Shown: positions 14,821 to 25,020 of the stretch, in pieces
Position numbering within the stretch: position 1 is the first letter of the stretch
Layout of the letters: every line of letters starts with the position of its first letter
Assembly (NCBI GenBank): GCA_964479465.1
Contig: CAYZMG010000013.1
Span: forward strand, 8,453-72,452
Length of the DNA: 64,000 nucleotides
Origin: CADCTB01 sp964479465
GTDB lineage: Bacteria; Actinomycetota; Acidimicrobiia; Acidimicrobiales; AC-14
Direction of reading: 5' to 3'
Position numbers and translations under genes: made by a program
Notes under the pieces: generated by a model
The model's input: the letters and a program-made list of their open reading frames with translations, nothing else
Told to the model about the DNA's origin: nothing
The model's database searches: none

Positions 14821-15435
14821 TCATCCGGCTCGCGCCTTGACGCGGGCGAAGAAGGCGTTGAGCTCGGCCCGGGCCTCCTGGCCGCCGTCGAAGCCCTGCC
14901 ACAGCCGCCGCATCTGGCCGACGAGCTCGTAGCAGGCGTCGATCGGCACCAGGTAGCCCTCGGCCGGCGCCCGCACGAGAAGGGCTTCCACGTCGGATTC
15001 GATGCTCGCCAGCTCGGGGTTGGCCTCCGAGAGCCGGTCCCAGGTGTCGAGTGGTAGCAGGGACTCGGTGGCGCCGGCGGGGCTCGGGTAGAACGCCACC
15101 ACCCGGTCCTCCACCGAGTTCTTGAAGAAGAACGCCATGGCGACCGGAATCTGCAGCTCCTCCCACTGGCCCGGCGAAAGGGCGAACGAGCGGAGGGTGA
15201 CGTAGCGGTCGGGCACGGCGCGGAAGCGCTTGCCGCCGGCGCCGCCGGATGCGAACAGCAGGTAACAGGGGCGGCAGGCGCACATCAGGCCCCGGTTGTC
15301 GAGGTCGACGACGTGGCCGTGCTCGTCGGCCACCTCGGCCGTGCACATCTCGCACCGCTCGCCGGGCCGGGGCAACGGGACCGGCGCCCGCAGCCGCTGT
15401 AGCAGGTCGAACGCCCCGGTCTGCTGTGCCGTCAA
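14821..15435 (-). CDS. DUF5947-like hydrogenase-operon protein with Cys pairs
   Basis: 204 residues from TTG 15435, overlapping the NifU-type gene's TGA as TTGA. The opening has RPGERCEMCTAEVADEHGHV and then GLMCACRPCYLLFAS. Four to five Cys in C-x2-C / C-x-C-x2-C arrangement suggest a metal site, as in the DUF5947 family that accompanies actinobacterial hydrogenases. The remaining alpha/beta part (RYVTLRSFALSPGQWEEL) has no known activity. A role as Fe-S or assembly partner is inference. Confidence 0.75.
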   Translation of the reverse strand: MTAQQTGAFDLLQRLRAPVPLPRPGERCEMCTAEVADEHGHVVDLDNRGLMCACRPCYLLFASGGAGGKRFRAVPDRYVTLRSFALSPGQWEELQIPVAMAFFFKNSVEDRVVAFYPSPAGATESLLPLDTWDRLSEANPELASIESDVEALLVRAPAEGYLVPIDACYELVGQMRRLWQGFDGGQEARAELNAFFARVKARAG

Positions 15436-15992
15436 CGCACACCGACGGGCTTGGCCGTCAACTTGATCGGGGTCGGCGGGACGACCGGCTCCGGCGGAGG
15501 CTCGGGCTCAATCCACCCGTCGACGATGATGTGGGCCACCTCGGGCGCGGCCTGGCGGATGGCGTCCTCGACCGCCATCTTGAGCGTCACCGCGGACGAC
15601 GGGCAGCCGTCGCAGCTGCCCAACAGGCGGATGGTGACAGCGCCGGCCTCCTCGTCGACCTCCAGCACCTCGACGTCGCCGCCGTGGGAGGCCAGGTAGG
15701 GACGAACCGAGTCGAGGGCGACGTCGATGCGCGACGCCAGCTCGAAGGGATGCAGCCCGTGCAGCACGAGCAGGTTGTGCACCAACCCGTTCTTCACCAC
15801 CTTGTCGAGGAGCACCACATCCCCCGAGTCGACGATCAGCTCCATGACGTTGTTCAGCCCCGCGCCGTAGAGATCCGTCACCAACCGGATGCACTCCTCC
15901 GCCCGCTGGCGGGCGGTCGGCTCGAGCATCCGGAGCTCCTCCAGGAGGTGCTCCAGACGCTCGCCGACACTTGTCAGGTCCTGGGACGTCAC
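15432..15992 (-). CDS. NifU-type Fe-S scaffold domain protein of the hydrogenase operon
   Basis: 186 residues from GTG 15992 (GTGA overlap with the large-subunit stop); the longer frame to 16064 is an overlap shadow. The C-terminal half contains the NifU C-terminal domain: VRPYLASHGGDVEVLEVD, then GSCDGCPSSAVTLKMAVEDA with the C-x2-C cluster-binding pair. The N-terminal half is a helical extension. It likely supplies or repairs clusters of the small subunit, or is a bound Fe-S component. Confidence 0.85.
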   Translation of the reverse strand: MTSQDLTSVGERLEHLLEELRMLEPTARQRAEECIRLVTDLYGAGLNNVMELIVDSGDVVLLDKVVKNGLVHNLLVLHGLHPFELASRIDVALDSVRPYLASHGGDVEVLEVDEEAGAVTIRLLGSCDGCPSSAVTLKMAVEDAIRQAAPEVAHIIVDGWIEPEPPPEPVVPPTPIKLTAKPVGVR

Positions 15993-17782
15993 CCCTCGTA
16001 CGACGTCGGGGAGTGGGTCTTGCGCAGCACCTTGCCCTTGCCCAGGTACATGTGGACACCACACGGCAGGCAGGGGTCGAAGCTGCGGACGGCCCGCATG
16101 ATGTCGATGCCCTTGAAGTTCTCCCGGTCGTTCTCCTCAAAGATCGGTGTGTTCATCACCGCGTCCTCGTAGGGGCCGGGGGTGCCGAAGGAGTCGCGGG
16201 GGTTGGCATTCCAGGGCGTCGGGGGGTACGGGTGGTAGTTGGCGATCTTGCCGCCCTTGATCACCATGTGGTGGGAGAGCACGCCACGCACGGCCTCGGT
16301 GAAGCCGACGCCCACGCCCTCGTCGGGGACCTCGAAGGACTCCCACGTCTTGGTGTGGCCGGCCCGGATCTCGGCCAGGGCCTTCTCGCTGAAGTACAGG
16401 GCCTGGGCCGCGGCGTAGGCCTGGAAGTAGGTGCGGGCCCGGTTGCGCTCGATGGCGTTGGACCACTTCGGGATCTTCCACTCGAAACTGACTTCGGGCT
16501 TCAGCGCGGTGCGGGGCAGGTTGATCTGCACGCTGTGCCCGGTGGCCTTGACGAAGCCGGTATCCACCAGTCCAGAAAGTGCCGTGGACCACAGGCGGGC
16601 GATGGGGCCGCCACCGGTGTCGAGGGCGAGGTGGTCCTTGCCGTCGAACCAGCGGGGCGACATGACCCAGCTGTACTTGTCGTCGAAGTCCCGCTTCTGG
16701 GGCTGGGGGATCGTGTGCTGGTTCCACGGGTGGGTGCGGTCCACCGGGTTCCCGAGCGGGTCCTTGTCGACGAACATGGGCTGGTCGCCCCAGTCGTCGT
16801 AGAACGAGCTGCCGAGAAGGATGCGGATGCCGAGGTTGATGTCGACCAGGTCGTTGGTCACGAGCTTGCCGTCGACCACGACGCCGGGCGTCACATACAT
16901 GGCCCGGCCCCACTTGGTCATGTCCCGGTAGTTGAAGTTGCAGACGTCGGGGTCCTGGAACGCGCCCCAGCAGTTGAGCAGGATGCGCCGGCGGCCGACC
17001 TCCTCGTAGCCGGGCATGGCCTCGTAGATGAAGTCGAATAGATCGTCGTGCAAGGGGACGACCTTCTTCATGAACTCGACGTAGCGCATCAGCCGGGTCA
17101 GGTAGTCGGTGAAGAGCTGGATGGTGGCGGTCGTGCCCACGCCGCCCGGGTACAGGGTGGAGGGATGCACGTGGCGGCCCTCCATGAGGCAGAACATCTC
17201 CCGGGTGTAGCGGCTGACGACCAGGGCCTCGCGGTAGAACTCGCCCGAGAACGGGTTGAGCGACCGCATGATGTCGCCGATGGTCCGGTAGCCGTGGGCG
17301 TCCGTATTCGGCGCCTCGGTGGCGTTGGCCAGCTCGAGCACGCCGGGGTTTGTCTCGGCGACCATCTTCTCGCAGTAGTCGACCCCGACCAGGTTCTCCT
17401 GGAAGATGTTGTGGTCGAACATGTACTCCGCCGCCTCGCCGAGGTTGACGATCCACTCGCCCAGGTGCGGCGGGCGCACGTCGTAGGCCATGTTCTGGCA
17501 GTAGACAGAACAGGTCGCGTGGTTGTCACCGCAGATGCCGCAGATGCGGCTGGTGATGAAGTGGGCGTCGCGCGGGTCCTTGCCCTTCATGAAGATGCTG
17601 TAGCCCCGGAAGATCGACGACGTCGAGTGACAGTCGACAACCCGGCCGGTGCCGAAGTCGATCTTGGTATAGATCCCGAGGCTCCCGACGATGCGGGTGA
17701 TCGGGTCCCACGCCATCTCGACCAGCTCGGAATCCCGGCTGTCCTTGGTTGAGCCCGTCCTCTTCGGAATCGTCGTCGCCAT
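15989..17782 (-). CDS. hhyL: [NiFe]-hydrogenase large subunit, group 1h (high-affinity actinobacterial type)
   Basis: 597 residues. The two nickel-binding motifs are intact: RICGICGDNHATC (Cys81 and Cys84) and DPCLPCGVH (Cys571 and Cys574, His577). Twenty residues follow His577, the peptide expected to be cut by the maturation protease encoded at 12308. The enzyme oxidises H2, at atmospheric level in characterised group 1h/5 members, and passes electrons to the respiratory chain. It is preceded by the small subunit with a 65-base gap and followed by an overlapping NifU gene. Confidence 0.95.
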   Translation of the reverse strand: MATTIPKRTGSTKDSRDSELVEMAWDPITRIVGSLGIYTKIDFGTGRVVDCHSTSSIFRGYSIFMKGKDPRDAHFITSRICGICGDNHATCSVYCQNMAYDVRPPHLGEWIVNLGEAAEYMFDHNIFQENLVGVDYCEKMVAETNPGVLELANATEAPNTDAHGYRTIGDIMRSLNPFSGEFYREALVVSRYTREMFCLMEGRHVHPSTLYPGGVGTTATIQLFTDYLTRLMRYVEFMKKVVPLHDDLFDFIYEAMPGYEEVGRRRILLNCWGAFQDPDVCNFNYRDMTKWGRAMYVTPGVVVDGKLVTNDLVDINLGIRILLGSSFYDDWGDQPMFVDKDPLGNPVDRTHPWNQHTIPQPQKRDFDDKYSWVMSPRWFDGKDHLALDTGGGPIARLWSTALSGLVDTGFVKATGHSVQINLPRTALKPEVSFEWKIPKWSNAIERNRARTYFQAYAAAQALYFSEKALAEIRAGHTKTWESFEVPDEGVGVGFTEAVRGVLSHHMVIKGGKIANYHPYPPTPWNANPRDSFGTPGPYEDAVMNTPIFEENDRENFKGIDIMRAVRSFDPCLPCGVHMYLGKGKVLRKTHSPTSYEG

Positions 17783-17847
17783 AAGAGAAAGTCCCCCTTC
17801 GTTGGAGAGTGTGGAGTGAAGTGTGTTGTGAGGGTTCAGCTACGCGA

Positions 17848-18939
<1,092 letters not shown>

Positions 18940-19275
18940 CGAGTTGAACCCCCCTGTTCTCTGAGCGCGATGGAGTGGTGTTCGTGAGCGACGGCAGGCG
19001 TCGACCAAGGGTGGGAACCCCGAGTCGCCAGTAGAACTACACCCGTCGGCCACGCCTGTAAAGAAGTGTCCTTGGGCTAGGTGGGCGAGTTACTAGGTGT
19101 TCACAGCCTGTTCCTCGGCCCCCTGTTTTGTCGAAATCTGTTGCGGCGGCGGCGCTTCGGACGGAGACTTGTGAGAGGGCAGCGGCGGCGGCCAACCCTT
19201 ACGGCGCAACCCGGCGGGCCCGTCCTCGCACCCATCTTCCGACAAATGACGAGCCCGTCGGGGCCGCCGAAATGC
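18940..19275 (-). promoter_or_regulatory. 336-base leader and promoter region of the hydrogenase operon
   Basis: There is no gene here. It separates the end of gcvPB from hhyS on the same strand, so it must hold a terminator and the hydrogenase promoter. On the minus strand TTTACA (19062-19057), a 17-base spacer and TAGTTC (19039-19034) form a reasonable sigma70-like pair about 95 bases before the start. I cannot identify an operator. Promoter assignment is inference. Confidence 0.35.
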
Positions 19276-20853
19276 CTAGTTGGGGCGGGCGTCCCAGGTT
19301 GGTATCAGCTGCCGCGCCGCGCGCGCTTCGTCAAGGCGACCCACAGGGGATGTGCGCGGGGCATGGTGGGCATCGTCGGCCGTGCCGCCGGCGATGCGGA
19401 GCAGGGCGTCGGCCATCGCCGCGAGAGTCTGGGGGCTCTCGGTCTCGGTGGGCTCGATCATGAGCGCCTCCTCGACGATCAGCGGGAAGTACGTCGTCGG
19501 AGCGTGGAAGCCCTCCTCGAGCAGGCGCTTGGCCACGTCGAGCGCCCGCATGCCGCCGGCCTTCTTCAAGTTGGTGGCCGACGCCACGAACTCGTGCATG
19601 TTGGGGCGGTCGTAGGGGATGTCGTAGGTGCCGCGGAGGCGGTGGCGGAGCCAGTTGGCGTTGAGCACCGCCGCTTCGGAGACCTTGCGCAGCCCATCGC
19701 CCCCGTTGGCCAGGATGTACGACCAGGCCCGAGCCAGGGCCAAGGCGTTGCCGTGCCAGGAGTGGATGCGCCCGATCGAGTGCTCGGGCTCGACCCAAGC
19801 GAAGGTGCCGTCCCCCGCGCGAACAGGGCGGGGCCCGGGCAGGTACGGGAGAAGGCGTTCGGTGACCGCCACCGGGCCGGCGCCGGGGCCGCCGCCGCCG
19901 TGGGGCACGGCGAAGGTCTTGTGCAGGTTCATGTGCACGATGTCGAAGCCCATGTCCCCCGGGCGGGTGACGCCAAGGATGGCGTTGAGGTTGGCTCCGT
20001 CGTAGTAGAGGAGCCCGCCGGCCTCGTGCACGGCGCCGGCGATGGCGACGATGTCCTCCTCGAACAGGCCGAGGGTGTTGGGGTTGGTAAGCATGATGCC
20101 GGCGACGTCGTCGTCGAGGCGGGCTTGCAGGGCCTCCAGGTCGACACAACCCCGGTCGTCGCTCGGGATCTGGGTGACCGCATACCCGCCGAGGGTGACG
20201 GAGGCCGGGTTGGTACCGTGGGCCGAGTCGGGGATGAGGACCCGCCGGCGCTTGGCATCCTCGCCCCGAGACCCATGCCAGGCCCGCATGAGGAGAAGGC
20301 CGGTGAGCTCGCCGGCGGCGCCAGCCGGCGGCTGGAGGGTGGCGGCGGCCATACCCGTGATCCGGCAGAGGGCTTCCTCCAGGTCGGCGAAGAGCGCCAT
20401 CCAGCCCTGGGTGAGCGCCGCCGGCGAGGCGGGGTGGACGTCGGCTAGCCCGGCCCGGGCCACGGCGTCGTCGCACAGCTTGGGGTTGTACTTCATGGTG
20501 CACGAGCCCAGCGGGTAGGCGCCCAGGTCGACGGAGAACTGGCGGTGGCTGAGGCGGGTCATGTGGGCGACCAGGTCGCGCTCGGAGACCTCGGCGACCG
20601 GCGCCGGCTCGGTGCGCAGGTGCTCGGCCGCCACCAGATCCTCGGCCGTCCACTCGGGCACGCCGGTCGTGCGGAAGTTGGCCGCCGTGCGGCCCGGCGA
20701 CGACAGCTCGAACAGCGTGGGCTCTTCGTCGCGCCCCATGAGCGGGGCGCTCGACGCCCGACCGCCGGGCGCGGCGGCGGCACCCCCTCGTTCTGGCTGC
20801 ACTGACGGTCGAATGCGACCGCTGGTGCTGCCAGAACGGTCGGAGGCGGTCAC
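19276..20853 (-). CDS. gcvPB: Glycine dehydrogenase (decarboxylating) subunit 2
   Basis: 525 residues from GTG 20853, overlapping the gcvPA stop as GTGA. After an about 40-residue variable start it shows LGSCTMKYNPKLCDDA, DSAHGTNPASV and the PLP-lysine segment NLHKTFAVPHGGGGPG. With GcvPA it forms the P-protein, which decarboxylates glycine and passes the aminomethyl group to lipoyl-GcvH. Split P-protein genes as here are common in thermophiles, Firmicutes and some Actinobacteria. gcvH is 9 kb away on the same strand. Confidence 0.95.
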   Translation of the reverse strand: MTASDRSGSTSGRIRPSVQPERGGAAAAPGGRASSAPLMGRDEEPTLFELSSPGRTAANFRTTGVPEWTAEDLVAAEHLRTEPAPVAEVSERDLVAHMTRLSHRQFSVDLGAYPLGSCTMKYNPKLCDDAVARAGLADVHPASPAALTQGWMALFADLEEALCRITGMAAATLQPPAGAAGELTGLLLMRAWHGSRGEDAKRRRVLIPDSAHGTNPASVTLGGYAVTQIPSDDRGCVDLEALQARLDDDVAGIMLTNPNTLGLFEEDIVAIAGAVHEAGGLLYYDGANLNAILGVTRPGDMGFDIVHMNLHKTFAVPHGGGGPGAGPVAVTERLLPYLPGPRPVRAGDGTFAWVEPEHSIGRIHSWHGNALALARAWSYILANGGDGLRKVSEAAVLNANWLRHRLRGTYDIPYDRPNMHEFVASATNLKKAGGMRALDVAKRLLEEGFHAPTTYFPLIVEEALMIEPTETESPQTLAAMADALLRIAGGTADDAHHAPRTSPVGRLDEARAARQLIPTWDARPN

Positions 20854-22172
20854 CGGACCACCTTCTCCATCGCCGCCACGTAGGCGTCGATCTCGACGCG
20901 CGTGCGCTTCTCGGTGACGGCCACGAGCAGCCCCCCGCCGTATTCCTCGCCCAGGGCCACGCCGGCCAGGAAGCCCTCCTCGGCCATGCGGTCGACCACG
21001 GCGCCGGCGTCGACCGGCGTACGGATGGCGAACTCCCGCAGGACCGGTGCCGTGGCCAGGGGCTCCACGCCGTCGATGGCCAGCAGCGCCTCCCGGGCGT
21101 AGCGGGTTCCCCGTGCGCAACGCAGGGCCAGCTCCCGGAGGCCGGCGGTGCCCAGCCAGCCAAGGTGGACCAGGAAGCACACCGCCATCAGGGTCTGGTT
21201 GGTGCAGACGTTCGACGACGCCTTCTCCCGCCGGATGTCCTGCTCCCTCGTACGGAGGGTGGTGACGTAGGCCCGCCGGCCATGGGTGTCGACCGTCTCG
21301 CCCACCAGGCGGCCGGGCAGCCGGCGGACATGCTCCCGGCGGCAGGCGAACAGGCCCAGGTACGGGCCGCCCAGCGACAGCGGGGCGCCGAACGGTTGCC
21401 CCTCCCCCACCACGACGTCGGCACCCAGAGAGCCGGGCGGCTTGAGCAGGCCGGCGGAGACGGGGTCGGCGACCACCACGAGAAGCGCACCCAGCTGCCG
21501 GGCCAGTTCGCCGGCCGCAGCCACGTCCTCCAGGCAGCCGAGGAAGTTGGGGCTCTGGACGACGACGGCGCCGGGCTGGCCCTCGGCGGGGAAGGCAGTG
21601 CGGCCATCGACGAGGGCGACATCGACCAACTGGTGGCCGGTGCCGACAGCCATGGTGGCGGCGACCTGGCGCCACTGGGGGTGGACGCCCCGGGAGAGCC
21701 ACACTTCCTGGCGCCCGGTGGCGGCCACGGCCAGGTTGACCGCCTCGACAAGGGCCGACGCACCGTCGTAGAGCGACGCGTTGGCGACATCGGTGCCGAA
21801 CAGGCGGCAGACCAGCGTCTGGTACTCGAAGAGGGCCTGGAGGACACCCTGGGCCACCTCGGGCTGGTAAGGCGTGTAGGCGGTGACGAACTCCGAACGG
21901 AAGGCCAGACGGCCGACCACTGAGGGGATGTCGTGGTCATAGGCGCCGGCTCCGGCGAAGCACACCAGATCGCGGCCCACGGGCCGGTTGGCGCCGGCGT
22001 AGGCGTCGAAGCGGCCGGCGACGTCGGCCTCGGCCAGCCCCGGCGCCATGTCGAGGCCGCTCGCCAGCCTCAGGGCGGCGGGGACGGCGTCGAAGAGCTC
22101 CTCGACGGAGGAGAGGCCCATGAAGGCCAGCATCTCGGCGATCTCGTCGTCGGTGTGGGGAACGAAGTGCAT
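20850..22172 (-). CDS. gcvPA: Glycine dehydrogenase (decarboxylating) subunit 1
   Basis: 440 residues, usual length. The family opening is present (MHFVPHTDDEIAEML), with TPYQPEVAQGVLQALFEYQT, NASLYDGASALVEA and KASSNVCTNQTLMA. It heterodimerises with GcvPB; this subunit lacks the PLP lysine. The ATG follows the gcvT TAA with no spacer (TAAATG), so the three genes are one transcription unit in the order gcvT-gcvPA-gcvPB. Confidence 0.95.
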   Translation of the reverse strand: MHFVPHTDDEIAEMLAFMGLSSVEELFDAVPAALRLASGLDMAPGLAEADVAGRFDAYAGANRPVGRDLVCFAGAGAYDHDIPSVVGRLAFRSEFVTAYTPYQPEVAQGVLQALFEYQTLVCRLFGTDVANASLYDGASALVEAVNLAVAATGRQEVWLSRGVHPQWRQVAATMAVGTGHQLVDVALVDGRTAFPAEGQPGAVVVQSPNFLGCLEDVAAAGELARQLGALLVVVADPVSAGLLKPPGSLGADVVVGEGQPFGAPLSLGGPYLGLFACRREHVRRLPGRLVGETVDTHGRRAYVTTLRTREQDIRREKASSNVCTNQTLMAVCFLVHLGWLGTAGLRELALRCARGTRYAREALLAIDGVEPLATAPVLREFAIRTPVDAGAVVDRMAEEGFLAGVALGEEYGGGLLVAVTEKRTRVEIDAYVAAMEKVVR

Positions 22173-23228
22173 TTACGGCCGGCGGCGGGACACGAAGGGC
22201 GGGTGGACCACCGTGGCCGCCAGGCGCGAGCCCCGGGCGTCGACCGACACCACGGCGCCGGCCGGGACCGCCGGAGGCAGGAAGGCGAGGGCGATGCCCC
22301 GCCCGAGTGTGGGCGAGAAGTTGCCGCTCGTCACGTCGCCGATCGCCACCCCGTCCATCATCACCTTGTAGCCGGAGCGGGGCGGCTGGCGGCCCTCCAC
22401 CTCGAGACCCCGGAGGATTCGCTCGATGCCCCGCTGGCGTTCGGCCTCCAGGGCATCGCGGCCCCGGAAGTCGCCCTTGTCCCAGGAGACCACCCAGTCC
22501 AGCCCGGCCTGGGCCGGCGTGATGCCCCGCCCGAGCTCGTGGCCGTGGAGGGGCAGACCGGCTTCGAGGCGGAGCGTGTCACGGGCGCCGAGGCCGGCGG
22601 GCAGGATGCCGGCGTCGAGGAGCGCCTCCCAGAGCTCGGGGGCGGCGCCGGCGGGGATGGCGATCTCCACACCGTCCTCGCCGGTGTAGCCGGTGCCGGC
22701 GACGACGCAGGTCGCCCCGTGCCACTTCACGGTGGCGACGGCGAAACGGGGGACGGCCGCGGCCTCGGGTGATACGTCGGCCAACCAGCGCCGGGACTCC
22801 GGCCCCTGGACAGCGATCACCGCCCGGGAATGAGTGATGTCCTCGCCGCCGATCGCCGCTCGGACCCCCTCGGTATTGGCCGCGTTGGGCATGACGTGGA
22901 ACTCCTGCGGGCCCACCCACCAGACGATGATGTCGTCGAGCACGGAGCCGTCGTCGTCGAGCAGGTGGGTGTACTGGGCCCGGCCGGGAGCGACCTTGCG
23001 CAGGTCGTTGGTGAACGCCCCCTGGATGGCGTCGTGGGCGCCGGCGCCGTCGAGACGGACGGTGCCCAGGTGGCTGACGTCGAACGCCACCGCACCGGTA
23101 CGACAGGTGCGGTGCTCAGCCAGGGTGCCCGACGGGTACGACAGCGGCATCTCCCAGCCCGAGAAGGGCACCATCTTGGCCCCGAGGGCCCGGTGGGCGG
23201 CGTCAAGTGGAGAGCGGCGATCCGGCAT
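22173..23228 (-). CDS. gcvT: Aminomethyltransferase (glycine cleavage T-protein)
   Basis: 351 residues. It has FSGWEMPLSY near residue 24, FDVSHLGTVRLDG, GTGYTGEDGVEIA, the ARDTLRLEAGLPLHGHEL block and GDVTSGNFSPTLG, all GcvT signatures. It releases NH3 from the aminomethyl-lipoyl H-protein and forms methylene-THF. First gene of the gcvT-gcvPA-gcvPB unit; the 207-base gap to the divergent phosphatase gene contains the promoters. No glycine riboswitch structure was evident to me by eye. Confidence 0.95.
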   Translation of the reverse strand: MPDRRSPLDAAHRALGAKMVPFSGWEMPLSYPSGTLAEHRTCRTGAVAFDVSHLGTVRLDGAGAHDAIQGAFTNDLRKVAPGRAQYTHLLDDDGSVLDDIIVWWVGPQEFHVMPNAANTEGVRAAIGGEDITHSRAVIAVQGPESRRWLADVSPEAAAVPRFAVATVKWHGATCVVAGTGYTGEDGVEIAIPAGAAPELWEALLDAGILPAGLGARDTLRLEAGLPLHGHELGRGITPAQAGLDWVVSWDKGDFRGRDALEAERQRGIERILRGLEVEGRQPPRSGYKVMMDGVAIGDVTSGNFSPTLGRGIALAFLPPAVPAGAVVSVDARGSRLAATVVHPPFVSRRRP

Positions 23229-23435
23229 GGCTCCCTGAGGCTACCGGGCGTCCGCGTCAGGAGTGTTCCTCCCGACGGTGGCCGCTGCCACGCACTAGAA
23301 CGGGCGGGGTGAGCTGCGGGACGCGGACGCAGGAGGTGCGGGACCCTCGCGGGCTCCACTTGACGGCCCGCCGTGACGCCGCGCGTTCAAGACCTGGCAT
23401 TACGTTGAAACGGGCCAGGAGCTGAAGGGTCACGG

Positions 23436-24989
23436 GTGAATCCAGGACAGGGAGTACGAGCAGCCACCCTCCGCCGCCGCATGCAGTTCCTGTTCGTGCC
23501 CTTCGTGCTCCTGCTCTTCGCCAACCTCGCCATCGACCGCTACTTCGTCCAGCAGCGCGCCGCGGTCCTGAGGTTGGTGGAGGGCCGTCTCAACCCGGCC
23601 CGGGTGGCGCTCTCCGACCTGCTGGTCGGCCTGGTCGACCAGGAGACCGGCGAGCGGGGGTACATCATCACGGGCCAGGACTCGTTTCTCGGTCCGTACC
23701 ACGACGGACAGGTCCGGGTCGACGCCAGGCTCGACGAGCTCGACGCCCTGCTGTCCTATGACGCCGACCTGCGGGCCGGCCTCCAGCGGGCCCGCAGCCG
23801 GGTGGCCGCCTGGCGTCAGCTCGGGGCCGAGTTCGAGTTGAGCACCAAGCGGGCCGGCCGCGACGCGGAGGCCGCGGCCCTGGTGGCCACCGGCACTGCC
23901 ATGACCCTCTTCGACGCCGCCCGAGCCGAGGTGGCCGACCTCCAGATGGCTGTACGGGAGGAGCTGACGATCAGGGAGCGTCGCCTGGACGACGTGCGCC
24001 GGCGCCTGACCGACCTGCGCCTCGCCAGCGCGGTCCTCGGCGTCGCCGTCGTCCTGCTGGCCCGGTCGCTGCTTTCCCGTTGGATCACCCGGCCGGTCGC
24101 GGCCCTGGGCGACGCCGTGAGGGTGGTGGCCGCCGGCGACCTTGACCACCCCATACCTGCGGTGGGGCCGCCCGACCTGGCCGGGCTGGGGCGTGACGTC
24201 GAGGCCATGCGGGAGCGGCTCGTGGCCGAGATAGGCGAGGCCAGCGCCGCCCGCGCCGCACTGGCCCAGCGGGGCATGATCGTGCTCGGGCTGCGTGACG
24301 CGCTTGCCCCCGGGGACCTCGACCTTCACGACGGGCTGGTCATCGCCACCCGGTTCCAGCCCGCGGAGGGGGTCGTGGCGGGCGACTGGTTCGATGTCAT
24401 CCATCGCGAGGGTGAACGTTTCGTCGTCGTCCTGGTCGACATCTCCGGCCACGGTGCAGAGGCGGGCGTCTTCGCCCTCAAGACCAAGTTCCTCACCCTG
24501 AGCGCGCTGCGGAACGGCATGGGCCCGGCAGAGTCACTCCGCTGGCTCGCAGATCAACTGGGCGACACCGGCGACCAGTTCCTCACCGGCGTCATCATCG
24601 AGATCGATGCCTCCACCGGCTGCATTCGCTACGCCAGCGCCGGCCATCCCCCCGTCCTCGTGTCGGACGGGGCCTCGGTCGTCACGCTCGGCCCCACCGG
24701 ACCGCTGCTGGGACCGCTCTCGGGTGACTGGGCAGACGCACGGGCCGAGCTCCCTCCCCGTGGCGTCCTTGCCGTCTACAGCGACGGGCTGATCGAGGCA
24801 CATGGCGCCGACGGGGACCAGTTCGGCGTCGAGAGATTGGCGGCGCTACTGGTGGCCGAGGAGAACGAGAACGACCCCGAGACCGTGGCCGGGGCATGCA
24901 TGGCCGAGTTGGCGGCCTTGCAGGGCGAGCACGAACCCGACGACATCACGCTGGTGGTGGTGGGCTGCCGGTCACTGGGCCACCAGTGA
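23436..24989 (+). CDS. CHASE3-HAMP-PP2C (SpoIIE/RsbU-type) sensor phosphatase
   Basis: 517 residues from GTG 23436. TM1 lies at about 17-37. An extracytoplasmic CHASE3-like helical domain follows (about 40-190, with GLVDQETGERGYIITG), then TM2 at about 195-213 and HAMP at about 214-266 (RPVAALGDAVRVVAAGDLDH). The SpoIIE phosphatase domain (about 290-515) has GDWFDV, DISGHGAEAG, YSDGLIE and DDITLVVV, the metal-binding Asp motifs. It would sense an external signal and dephosphorylate an anti-anti-sigma factor. No partner gene is adjacent. Confidence 0.9.
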   Translation: MNPGQGVRAATLRRRMQFLFVPFVLLLFANLAIDRYFVQQRAAVLRLVEGRLNPARVALSDLLVGLVDQETGERGYIITGQDSFLGPYHDGQVRVDARLDELDALLSYDADLRAGLQRARSRVAAWRQLGAEFELSTKRAGRDAEAAALVATGTAMTLFDAARAEVADLQMAVREELTIRERRLDDVRRRLTDLRLASAVLGVAVVLLARSLLSRWITRPVAALGDAVRVVAAGDLDHPIPAVGPPDLAGLGRDVEAMRERLVAEIGEASAARAALAQRGMIVLGLRDALAPGDLDLHDGLVIATRFQPAEGVVAGDWFDVIHREGERFVVVLVDISGHGAEAGVFALKTKFLTLSALRNGMGPAESLRWLADQLGDTGDQFLTGVIIEIDASTGCIRYASAGHPPVLVSDGASVVTLGPTGPLLGPLSGDWADARAELPPRGVLAVYSDGLIEAHGADGDQFGVERLAALLVAEENENDPETVAGACMAELAALQGEHEPDDITLVVVGCRSLGHQ

Positions 24990-25020
24990 ATGCTCTCGGA
25001 CCGGCCTCCCGGGCCGGTCA
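24984..25020 (-). repeat. Dispersed REP-like palindrome, copy B
   Basis: The minus strand begins at the TGA stop of the gene at 25018: TGACCGGCCCGGGAGGCCGG, then TCCGAGAGCATTCACTG. The core GACCGGCC-CGGGA-GGCCGGTC is a perfect 8-bp stem. It sits between convergent genes (24989 and 25018) and probably terminates both. Nearly identical to copy A at 613-650. Confidence 0.8.

Noticed and set aside
16137..17456. Long Arg/Pro/His-rich frame inside the hydrogenase large subunit gene
   Set aside because: A frame-shifted shadow of hhyL, common in high-GC DNA; no start site or domain.
23229..23435. Glycine riboswitch upstream of gcvT
   Set aside because: I could not recognise the tandem aptamer core in the 207-base gap by eye; a covariance-model search (Infernal, RF00504) would decide.
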